From positions 1 to 32,119 of the forward strand of contig JAFSRD010000005.1 of NCBI GenBank assembly GCA_017446265.1: a stretch of 32,119 nt of DNA, in the 5' to 3' direction. The position numbers and the translations under genes were made by a program. How positions within the stretch are numbered: position 1 is the first letter of the stretch; each line of letters opens with the position of its first letter. Positions 25,462 to 32,119 of the stretch are shown here, one piece after another. A model generated the notes under the pieces. It searched no databases, had not been told where the DNA came from, and was given only the letters and a program-made list of their open reading frames with translations. The stretch is from Treponema sp. Lineage in GTDB: Bacteria; Spirochaetota; Spirochaetia; Treponematales; Treponemataceae.

Positions 25462-26268
25462 CTACGCTAACTGTTCAAGTGAATAGCGCGTAAGATTAAT
25501 AAACTGCTCTCGCAGCATAAGGTTGCAGTTCTGGCTTTCCGCAACTTTGTCAAATTGCTTTGCGGCTATTTCAACACGCATTGCAATATCTTTAAGCGAT
25601 AACGGCAAGCGCGTGCCGATGAGCCTGTTTTCAAATTCAAGACAGCGTAACGAAATGGGGCCTGAAAATGCAAGCTTTATGTTTGTGATTGCATTCTTTT
25701 CTGTATCAGCGAGAAATGCAAACGATGCGCTTGTGTCTGTAATTATATGCTGTGGACCAAACCTACGGAACACTGCAATGTCCCATTCGCTGAGCGGAAT
25801 GCGGATGTTTGAAAGTATTGCGCCGTATGGAATCTCTGTAAAGTTGACGAGCGGTACATACGTCGTATTTGTCTGACTGCGGAATTCAAGGCGCGTGTCG
25901 AGTGCGAGCAACGGCGCATACACAGTTGACTTTATGCCGCGCGCGCATATGCTGCCGCCAATTGTTGCAATGTTGCGCACAAAAGGATTTGCAATGCTCC
26001 ATATTGCTTCAAGAAAAATTTCGGGCACCCGTGCGCGCGCGAGCTCAATGATGCGAGAAAGTGTGACGCCCGGACCGCAGTCAAGGTAACGTTCATGTTT
26101 TGAGATGACTGCCAGATCGGGAATGCCACGTATGGAAATCACTTTGCTGACGTTATCGTCAAGGCGCGTGCAACTGCCTGCTGCTTGAAGTCCTGCAACA
26201 GATTTGAGTTGATAAAACAGTTCGGGAATCGTTTTTGCAAAGAAAAAAGTGCGTGCGCTATTTTGCAT
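25462..26268 (-). CDS. FAD-binding subunit of a xanthine-dehydrogenase-like complex
   Basis: Resembles the flavin subunit (CoxM/XdhB, FAD_binding_5) of molybdenum hydroxylases. The 268-residue protein has the two FAD regions in place: AGSCTRL (about 30-36, usually AGGTDLL) and IANPFVRNIATIGGSICARG (about 92-111, usually ...TIGGNLA), then ALLALDTRLE-like text and VNFTEIPYG. The Gly-Gly-Thr-Asp and GGN positions are altered, so flavin binding is uncertain. I chose the ATG at 26266-26268 (GGGAG about 9 bases upstream) over a TTG 12 codons earlier. It overlaps the Fe-S subunit by 11 bases and is last in a five-gene coupled operon. Confidence 0.85.
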   Translation of the reverse strand: MQNSARTFFFAKTIPELFYQLKSVAGLQAAGSCTRLDDNVSKVISIRGIPDLAVISKHERYLDCGPGVTLSRIIELARARVPEIFLEAIWSIANPFVRNIATIGGSICARGIKSTVYAPLLALDTRLEFRSQTNTTYVPLVNFTEIPYGAILSNIRIPLSEWDIAVFRRFGPQHIITDTSASFAFLADTEKNAITNIKLAFSGPISLRCLEFENRLIGTRLPLSLKDIAMRVEIAAKQFDKVAESQNCNLMLREQFINLTRYSLEQLA

Positions 26269-26746
26269 TTTTTTGCGCTCCCATCCGTTGAACTTTGTAA
26301 TCAAATGCGTAGAAAATTCCGTTTACAAGCAAATCACTGTTTGTGCAACATGCAGAAAGTGAGCGCACCTGTTCAAGTATTTCTGCTCTATTCGGCCTCG
26401 TTGTCGTGTTTAAAATATCCCATGCAGCAAATATTTTTCCTGCGTTGCAAAATCCGCACAAGTGAATGCCTGCTTTGTTGAATCCTTTTATAATATCGCT
26501 GTAATCATCGCTCTTTAAAAAATATTCGAGCGTCATAACAGTGCCATCGCGTACAACAGCAATGGGCATGATGCAGCTCGGAACAGGCTTTCCGTCAAGT
26601 ACAACAGTGCATGCGCCGCACATGCCTTTGCCGCAACCACATTTTGCAGACAAAAGCTCCTCTCGTCTGAGCACGTCAAGCAGCGTGTCATTTGGATTTG
26701 CATCAAGCACTATTTTTGAATTGTTGAGTGTTATGGGAATCTTCAT
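26258..26746 (-). CDS. [2Fe-2S] subunit of a xanthine-dehydrogenase-like complex
   Basis: Small iron-sulfur subunit (CoxS/XdhC type), 162 residues. The N-terminal plant-ferredoxin cluster is intact: KCGCGKGMCGACTVVL with Cys 38, 43 and 46, plus Cys 58. The second cluster domain is odd. CGFC (97-100) is present, but the usual Gln before it is Leu, and the usual C-x-C-TGY is replaced by A-C-C-TNS (132-137), so one ligand has shifted or been lost. In the family, that Gln contacts the molybdopterin cofactor. The ATG overlaps the stop of the large subunit by four bases (ATGA). Electron transfer through cluster 1 seems possible; cluster 2 is doubtful. Confidence 0.88.
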   Translation of the reverse strand: MKIPITLNNSKIVLDANPNDTLLDVLRREELLSAKCGCGKGMCGACTVVLDGKPVPSCIMPIAVVRDGTVMTLEYFLKSDDYSDIIKGFNKAGIHLCGFCNAGKIFAAWDILNTTTRPNRAEILEQVRSLSACCTNSDLLVNGIFYAFDYKVQRMGAQKNAK

Positions 26747-28812
26747 TCATCACCTCGCGGACGTGCAATTGTTTTATACAGCGTTTCAAGCGTGCATGGA
26801 AGCTCGTGCACTTGCGAACTGAGTGCGAGCGAAAGCGCGGAAGAAAATGCTGCGGGAATGATGTTGTGTACGAGATTGCCAATTTGCACAGGCGGAATAT
26901 CTGATTGAATGAACGAAATGTGAACCCTGTCGCACGTAATTGTTTCATTTAGAATGAGCTGTGATAATTCTTGCTGCAGTGAGAGCCGTATTGAGTTTTC
27001 CGCGTGACGCACGTCAAGCACATGCCCGCAGTCTATTGCAAGCCAGATGCCTTTGCTGTGCACATTGTATGTATATGGGTCTATAAGTATCTCGATGACC
27101 GCGCTGCCGTATGAGACAGAGTAAAACGGTGTGCCGCAAAAGTCATATCTGTTCCAAAGTTTTTTTATTGTCGGAGATATTCCTTTTTTTACAGTGAGCG
27201 GCGAAACGTGTTTTGTCGCTGCGCGCTTTTTTTCAAGTTCACGGCAGCAGCTGTGCAGCAAATATGACATGACGCTTATGTTGCTGTATATGTTGTCGTG
27301 TCCTAGTGATTTTTCATACAGCACATTGTCTGGCACAATTTTTACAGACGAGGCAGGAATGGCAAGCATTGTAGAAACCGTATGCGTCCATATGTCTGCA
27401 ATTTGCGGCGAGGGCACTGGCGAATGGATGGAAACGCTTCCGTCTTCATTGAGTGTAATGGCAATCTTTTGGGAAAAAAGTTCGTTGTTCAAATATGTTG
27501 CGCCATCAAATGCGCATGCAATGCCTATGCCGCGTACGGGAAGTGAAAAGTGACGCGGAGCAGAACTGTCATGTTGTAAAGCATCTCTTTTGAATGATGT
27601 GTATTTGCGACAAAAATCGCTCGTTGCAAGAACACGTGCAAGCGCGGCATGCATGCGCTCTGTGTGAAAAAGAAATGGCGTTGTAATTCTTTTTTGATTT
27701 TCTGCAATATTTTTTACGCGAAGTTCATGAGGAAGCATGGCTAGTTCATTGGCAATTTTTTGCAAATGGCTTTCAATTGCAAAGAACGATTGGCTGTCTA
27801 TTGCATCCGGAAATACCGATGTAGGCGGTTTTGCTGACGAGACTGCTTTTGCATTGATGCATATGTTTGGAATATTATAGACATTGCATGCGGCAATCGC
27901 AAGCCTGTCGAGAATCTCTTGTGCAAACGGATTGCAGCTGCCGACATCAACAGTGATTTCAATGTGCATTGCAGTGATGGTGCCGTCTTTTTTTACTGCA
28001 CTGCGGCAGGTGATTTCGACAGGTATGTTTGATTTCATGTACGCTTCCTGCTCTGCTCTTGAGAGCGTAAGTTTTACAGGCTTTTGCGTAAGGTATGAGG
28101 CAAGAACCGTTTGAATGGCAAGCGTTTCACTGCGCCACAGCTTGCTTGCACGGTGACCGTATGTATTTGTCGTTTCTACGATGATGCGCTCTTCATCAAT
28201 GCCGAGCGCGCTTGCGGCAGCAGTTTTCAAGTGCCACGACCATTGCACAGGTGCGAGAATTGTGAGCATGTTGTTTTCCATAAAACAACATGCTCCGTTC
28301 GTTTCTGTCCATTGAGCGTCTGCAATAGTTTGCGACCACGTTCCAGAAATGTCAAAATCTGCTGATTTGAAAATTTTAGTGATCGCCGTTTTTGAAGCAG
28401 ACAAAAATGCACCCGTTTTTACTGTGCGCTCGGCAACTGTTTTTGAAAGTTGTGCGACAAGTGCATCGTGCTGCCCTTCAAATGTCACTGCTATTTTCTC
28501 TGCCATGTTGCGTGCATACATTTCGTCAGGACAAACAATAATGCCGAGTGGTTGACCTTTATATGAAACATTTTCTGTGCAGAAGATTTCTGTATCTGCT
28601 CCGTTTGTGCGCATGCTGTTTTTGCCGGGAATGTCATGAGCGCTAAAAAAGAAGCAGCCGTCCGGTAAATCTGGCACAACAACGTCTGCTATTGCACCTG
28701 TTGCTGCGGAACTTCTTACAAGCGCGGCATAGAGCATGTCTTTTTTTACGTAGTCACTGTAAAATTCCTGCATTTGCAGCGGTAATGCTTTTGTGCTTTT
28801 CTTTTTAACCAT
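26743..28812 (-). CDS. Divergent xanthine-dehydrogenase/aldehyde-oxidase-like large subunit lacking cofactor motifs
   Basis: Recognisable as a molybdenum-hydroxylase large subunit (CoxL/XdhA fold) of 689 residues. It has an N-terminal a/b hammerhead domain (about 20-115), then ENNMLTILAPVQWSWHLK, KPVKLTLSRAEQ, KKDGTITAMHIE, and ANELAMLPHELRVKN at expected places. The functional motifs are missing, however. GGGFGGK reads NTYGHRASK (about 216-224), AFRGFG reads VFPDAI (333-338), and GVGE near the C-terminus reads IGN with Asn 646 in place of the catalytic Glu. It may not bind molybdopterin at all. Its ATG overlaps the aminotransferase stop by 8 bases. T. pallidum TP0080 (annotated as a quinoline oxidoreductase) is the likely relative, from memory. 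Confidence 0.85.
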   Translation of the reverse strand: MVKKKSTKALPLQMQEFYSDYVKKDMLYAALVRSSAATGAIADVVVPDLPDGCFFFSAHDIPGKNSMRTNGADTEIFCTENVSYKGQPLGIIVCPDEMYARNMAEKIAVTFEGQHDALVAQLSKTVAERTVKTGAFLSASKTAITKIFKSADFDISGTWSQTIADAQWTETNGACCFMENNMLTILAPVQWSWHLKTAAASALGIDEERIIVETTNTYGHRASKLWRSETLAIQTVLASYLTQKPVKLTLSRAEQEAYMKSNIPVEITCRSAVKKDGTITAMHIEITVDVGSCNPFAQEILDRLAIAACNVYNIPNICINAKAVSSAKPPTSVFPDAIDSQSFFAIESHLQKIANELAMLPHELRVKNIAENQKRITTPFLFHTERMHAALARVLATSDFCRKYTSFKRDALQHDSSAPRHFSLPVRGIGIACAFDGATYLNNELFSQKIAITLNEDGSVSIHSPVPSPQIADIWTHTVSTMLAIPASSVKIVPDNVLYEKSLGHDNIYSNISVMSYLLHSCCRELEKKRAATKHVSPLTVKKGISPTIKKLWNRYDFCGTPFYSVSYGSAVIEILIDPYTYNVHSKGIWLAIDCGHVLDVRHAENSIRLSLQQELSQLILNETITCDRVHISFIQSDIPPVQIGNLVHNIIPAAFSSALSLALSSQVHELPCTLETLYKTIARPRGDE

Positions 28813-30031
28813 GATGCTGCGCTCCTATTTCTTTTACCGCATTGATGACATTTTGCACCATGCTATCGCTCATATCAGGCCACAGCGGAAGCGATATTGT
28901 CGCAACATACTGTTTTTCTGCGTTGGGAAAATTTTGCGAAGTAAAATCTGGTACATATTTTTTCCAGTATGTAAAATGAAAGAGCGGAATAAAGTGTACT
29001 GAAATTCCTATGCCGCGCTCTTGTAGCTTTTTTGCAAAACTGTCGCGAGAAATTGTTAGTTTTTCTGGCACAATGCGCATAAGGTACAAATGCCACGCGT
29101 TGCCGACTTCATCTGGCGGCAGTGTGATAAAGTCGCACGAGGAAAACGCTTCGTTGTATATGTACGCAATGCGCTTTCGTTTTTGGAAAAATGCATCTGC
29201 TTTTTTTAGCTGCTCAATGCCGAGCGCGGCAAGCACATCAGGTAGGTTGAACTTGTAGCCGCATTCAATGATGTCGTATTTCCACGAGGCGTGGCTTGAA
29301 GTGTAGCGGTTCCATGCTGCACGGTCCATGCCGTGCAACCGCATGGAAGCGATTCGCTTTGCAATGCGTTCATCGCGCGTACACACTATGCCGCCTTCTG
29401 CCGTTGTTATCGTCTTCGTGGCATAAAATGAAAACACTCCAACATCTCCTATAGTGCCAGCATAGCCGAGCGATGTGGGCGAGGGGAAGGCGTGCGCGGC
29501 ATCTTCAACGACGCGCACGCCGTACGTTTTTGCAAGCCTGCAAATTTTTTCCATGTTGCATATATTTCCCGCAACATGCACTGGCACAATAGCCTTGACG
29601 CGCGGACCGTTGTTGCTTTTGAGTATGTTTTCGATTTTTTGCACGTCTATACTGTACGAGTCGCGCTCTATATCCGCAAAAAATACATCTGCACCCACAT
29701 GCCGCGCGCAAGCGGCGGTCGAAACAAATGTGTACGGCGTTGTAATGATAGCATTTCCTTTTGCAACGCCACATGCGTCAAGCGCCAATATCATGCCGCT
29801 CGTGTTGCTGTTTACAGCAAAACTCCGTACAGCTCCTGTGTCAAGACCGAGCGATTTCCGTGCGCGTTCTACATCGTTTGCAACATCGTTCATCTTTACA
29901 GAAAAATCATTTTCAAATTGCAGCGCTTTTTCCCCTGTTGTAAGCCAGCCGCTTTTGAGAACTGCGAGCACTGCTGCTTCTTCTTCTTTTCCGATTGACG
30001 CACGGAAAAACGGAACTGCATGATTAGACAA
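28805..30031 (-). CDS. DegT/DnrJ/EryC1-family sugar aminotransferase
   Basis: PLP enzyme that aminates keto-sugar nucleotides (or sugar alcohols) for surface glycans. The 408-residue protein has the family order: VPFFRASIGKEEEAAV at the N-terminus, NSNTSGMILAL (about 74-84), VPVHVAGN (about 149-156), VVEDAAHAFPS (Asp 177 contacts PLP), and FSFYATKTITTAEGG with the Schiff-base Lys at about 206, followed by a substrate-binding C-terminal half. The start is TTG with a strong GGAGG 6 bases upstream, overlapping the epimerase gene by 8 bases. The upstream gene could supply the 4-keto-sugar substrate, so the pair may make a 4-amino sugar; this is inference. Confidence 0.95.
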   Translation of the reverse strand: MSNHAVPFFRASIGKEEEAAVLAVLKSGWLTTGEKALQFENDFSVKMNDVANDVERARKSLGLDTGAVRSFAVNSNTSGMILALDACGVAKGNAIITTPYTFVSTAACARHVGADVFFADIERDSYSIDVQKIENILKSNNGPRVKAIVPVHVAGNICNMEKICRLAKTYGVRVVEDAAHAFPSPTSLGYAGTIGDVGVFSFYATKTITTAEGGIVCTRDERIAKRIASMRLHGMDRAAWNRYTSSHASWKYDIIECGYKFNLPDVLAALGIEQLKKADAFFQKRKRIAYIYNEAFSSCDFITLPPDEVGNAWHLYLMRIVPEKLTISRDSFAKKLQERGIGISVHFIPLFHFTYWKKYVPDFTSQNFPNAEKQYVATISLPLWPDMSDSMVQNVINAVKEIGAQHHG

Positions 30032-31502
30032 GGGCTGCCTCCGTTCCTTTAAGCGATGGAATATAGTTGCATAACACTGAAATCAACTGTGCTTTGTCTC
30101 GGTATGCGCTGTGTGCTGTGCCGTTGCAACTGCATATAGGCGAAAGGCGAGCAATCAGCTCTGCAAGTTTTTCATTTGCAAACGGCGTGTTTGTTAGCTG
30201 CAATATTTTTTCGTATGCTGTCTTTTGTGGACACTCCTCACTGCTCCAAAGCGGCTCCACTGTGCGCTCTCCTTTTCGCACGCCGATAAATTGAATGTCT
30301 ATGTCTTTGTACGGCTCAAATCCTGAAAAGCGAATGATCTGTTCTGCAAGTTCTGCAATTTTCACTGGCTGCCCCATGTCGAGTAAATATGATGAACCGT
30401 TTGTGCCAACGCCTCCTGCCTGCAAGACGAGCGAGCACGCTTCGGGAATCGTCATAAAATACCGCTCCATGTTTTTGTCAGTTACCGTAACAGGTCCGCC
30501 GTTTTTGATTTGTTCCATAAAAAGCGGCAAGATTGAGCCACGAGAGCCCAAAACATTTCCAAAACGCACGAACATGAATGCGTTGCCGTCTGCTTTTGTG
30601 GCAGCTTCCAATAGGAGTTTTTCACAAATCATTTTTGACGCGCCGTATATGGATACAGGCTCAACTGCTTTGTCTGTTGAAATAAGCACAAAGCGCCGCA
30701 CGCGATGGGCAACGCATGCGTCAAGCATGTTTTTTGTGCCGAACACATTGTTCTCTATTGCCGCAACAGGATTTTCTTCCATGAGCGGCACATGCTTGTA
30801 TGCTGCGCAGTGAAAAACAACATCGCATTTTGTGCGCGAAATGATGTGGTCAATATATGCGCTGTCCTTCATGTCGCCTATAATCGGTACAATCGTTGCT
30901 TTTTCGCCTACTCCTTCTTTTTGCAAAAGATGCAACTCACGGTCAATGCGGTAAATTGAATTTTCGCCGTGTCCAAAAAGATAGAGCCGTTCCGCTCCTC
31001 CTGAAAGCAACTGTCGAGAGAGTTCCGAGCCTATGGAGCCGCCCGCACCAGTAATTAAAACGCGTTTTCCGCGGAGATAGTAAAGGCTCTCTTTGAGCGA
31101 AACAGTGACAGGCGTTCTTCCTAAAATGTCGAGCGGGTCAATCTCTCGCGCCTGTACAAGATGCGCTGTTCCGTTTACAATCTGGCTCACGCTTGGAAGA
31201 ATCTTTATGTGCTTGAAGCCGCCTGCTTTAAGCAGTTCGTAAATAGCCTTTATGCGCTCAACGCTTGCGCTCGGCGTTGCGATAATTGCTTCGTCGCTGT
31301 CTGTGCAGCGTAAAAGCGACGCAATGTTTGCAATAGGTCCTATGACAGGAATGCCATTGAACGTTTTTCCGATGAGATTTTCATCATCATCGAGGAACGC
31401 TGCAACTTTGCCAAATATTTTTTTTCGTTTTATATCGGCGGCGATTGAAATGCCCGCAAATCCTGCGCCAATGATATACAAGTGTTTGTCAGATGCGTTC
31501 AC
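30024..31502 (-). CDS. NDP-sugar epimerase/4,6-dehydratase, CapD/PglF type without membrane helices
   Basis: Short-chain dehydrogenase acting on UDP-sugars (Polysacc_synt_2 family), 492 residues. A Rossmann CoA-binding-like domain (IIGAGFAG at about 10-17) precedes the catalytic domain with VLITGAGGSIGSE (about 148-160), YKHVPLMEENP, STDKAVEPVSIYGASK (275-290) and VRFGNVLGSRGS. The four transmembrane helices found at the start of PglF/WbpM/CapD are missing, so it should be soluble. The catalytic position that is Met in many of these dehydratases is Tyr 286 here, restoring a classical YxxxK pair. The GTG start is forced: the Rossmann strand begins at codon 8, and the promoter ends 8 bases upstream. 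It heads the five-gene operon. Confidence 0.94.
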   Translation of the reverse strand: MNASDKHLYIIGAGFAGISIAADIKRKKIFGKVAAFLDDDENLIGKTFNGIPVIGPIANIASLLRCTDSDEAIIATPSASVERIKAIYELLKAGGFKHIKILPSVSQIVNGTAHLVQAREIDPLDILGRTPVTVSLKESLYYLRGKRVLITGAGGSIGSELSRQLLSGGAERLYLFGHGENSIYRIDRELHLLQKEGVGEKATIVPIIGDMKDSAYIDHIISRTKCDVVFHCAAYKHVPLMEENPVAAIENNVFGTKNMLDACVAHRVRRFVLISTDKAVEPVSIYGASKMICEKLLLEAATKADGNAFMFVRFGNVLGSRGSILPLFMEQIKNGGPVTVTDKNMERYFMTIPEACSLVLQAGGVGTNGSSYLLDMGQPVKIAELAEQIIRFSGFEPYKDIDIQFIGVRKGERTVEPLWSSEECPQKTAYEKILQLTNTPFANEKLAELIARLSPICSCNGTAHSAYRDKAQLISVLCNYIPSLKGTEAALV

Positions 31503-31510
31503 GATATTTC

Positions 31511-31539
31511 AGTATAGCACAAGTGGCAGTACATTTCAA
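31511..31539 (-). promoter_or_regulatory. Promoter of the epimerase-aminotransferase-XDH-like operon, near the GTG start
   Basis: On the minus strand, TTGAAA (31534-31539), a 17-base spacer ending in TGC (extended -10), TATACT (31511-31516), then eight bases to GTG at 31502. It is among the strongest promoters in the window. The leader would be about 2 bases, with no Shine-Dalgarno sequence. Confidence 0.72.
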
Positions 31540-31640
31540 TGAAGTGTGGCAAGAGGGCAAAGACCGCTCACGTAAAAAATCTCCTAAACACTGTCATATT
31601 TTTTTCCGATTATTAAAATGTACGTTTTTGGGAGGATTTT

Positions 31641-32119
31641 ATGATGCGACGGTATATTTCTCTGGCAATTGCTTTGTGTTGTTTTTCTTTTTGCTGGGGT
31701 GCTGAAATTTCTTTTCAAGTTGTCCAGCATGACGATGCTGTAAGCGAGGTGCGTGAGCAGACACTTATTATTGAAGACGCAATACTTGAATATTTTTTTA
31801 ATAATGGCGACATTGTGACAAATGAGCCTGCTGTTGCAGCAACTGAAAAAGAAGCAGACAAAATAATAAAAATAGCGCTTTCATATGCAGCAGACGGCGG
31901 CGCACAGTATTTTGTGCAGCTTCGACTTTTTTATGATGAAAGCACGCCTTCTGATTTAACGCATGTATCGCTTGCAAATCTCAAACGCGTTTCATGGGCT
32001 GTTGCTGATGTTGCAACGCGCAAAGAGATTACAGAGGGAAAAAGCAAAGTGCCGCGCGCTGTGTCTGGCAAAGCAAACGCTGACGGCGTAAAAGAATATG
32101 CTGCATCCATTGCCGCCGA
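31641..32119 (+). CDS. Exported protein of unknown function, N-terminal part (runs off right edge)
   Basis: An ATG preceded by GGGAGGA (4-base spacing) opens a frame that stays open to the window end: 159 codons. A signal peptide is clear (MMRRYISLAIALCCFSFCWG, then AEISFQ). The mature part has a hydrophilic helix-rich stretch (DAVSEVREQTLIIEDAILEY), then alternating strands (QYFVQLRLFYDE, VSWAVADVATRKEI). I cannot name a family; the QYFVQLRLFY...VSWAVADV pattern could be an outer-envelope or assembly protein. It is transcribed away from the epimerase operon. No convincing consensus promoter was found in the 138-base gap. Confidence 0.8.
   Translation, partial: MMRRYISLAIALCCFSFCWGAEISFQVVQHDDAVSEVREQTLIIEDAILEYFFNNGDIVTNEPAVAATEKEADKIIKIALSYAADGGAQYFVQLRLFYDESTPSDLTHVSLANLKRVSWAVADVATRKEITEGKSKVPRAVSGKANADGVKEYAASIAA

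Noticed and set aside
26269..26304. Earlier TTG start for the FAD-like subunit
   Set aside because: It lies within the Fe-S subunit's coding sequence with no ribosome-binding site; the ATG at 26268 has GGGAG upstream.

Overview
The window reads as chromosomal DNA of a spirochaete, most likely a Treponema. The signs are: a rimP-nusA-infB-rbfA-truB block; a BMP/PnrA-type nucleoside ABC transporter without its receptor; spirochaete-style lipoproteins; a ProB without a PUA domain; and a sugar-nucleotide epimerase / DegT aminotransferase / molybdenum-hydroxylase-like block whose order resembles the T. pallidum TP0077-TP0081 region as I remember it (not checked here). Base composition is moderate (mid-40s % GC by eye). 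I see no rRNA, tRNA, CRISPR array or intact insertion sequence.

Layout. Positions 1-4,950 (minus strand) carry the translation/transcription-factor operon rimP, nusA, infB, rbfA and the start of truB. It is driven by a near-consensus promoter and preceded by a short leader with a terminator-like hairpin. Positions 4,950-5,545 are an intergenic graveyard: a decayed lipoprotein/FGE-sulfatase-domain gene with an in-frame TGA, then an 88-bp element with imperfect terminal inverted repeats. Positions 5,545-9,163 (plus) hold a nucleoside-type ABC ATPase and two permeases. A RelE-like toxin remnant, a TrmH/SpoU RNA methyltransferase and an Rrf2 regulator follow on minus. Positions 10,738-13,434 (plus) hold an unknown protein, proA and proB. 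Positions 13,457-16,199 (minus) hold a four-gene envelope operon of unknown function: two lipoproteins and two membrane proteins. Positions 16,318-20,091 (plus) hold secA and a secreted PI-PLC-like phosphodiesterase; then come ruvA, a chemoreceptor, ruvB, a PIN-toxin remnant and queA (to 25,415). Positions 25,462-31,502 (minus) are five overlapping genes: epimerase/dehydratase, aminotransferase, and three subunits resembling a xanthine dehydrogenase. An exported protein starts at 31,641 and runs off the right edge.

Two signals stand out. First, seven transcription units have a good -10 element only 6-8 bases before the start codon, so their mRNAs should be leaderless or nearly so; only secA has a Shine-Dalgarno-like sequence there. 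Second, the xanthine-dehydrogenase-like trio keeps its overall fold signatures and its first Fe-S cluster but has lost residues that normally hold the molybdenum cofactor, the catalytic Glu and one ligand of the second Fe-S cluster. It is translationally coupled to two sugar-nucleotide enzymes, so it probably does something other than purine or aldehyde hydroxylation.
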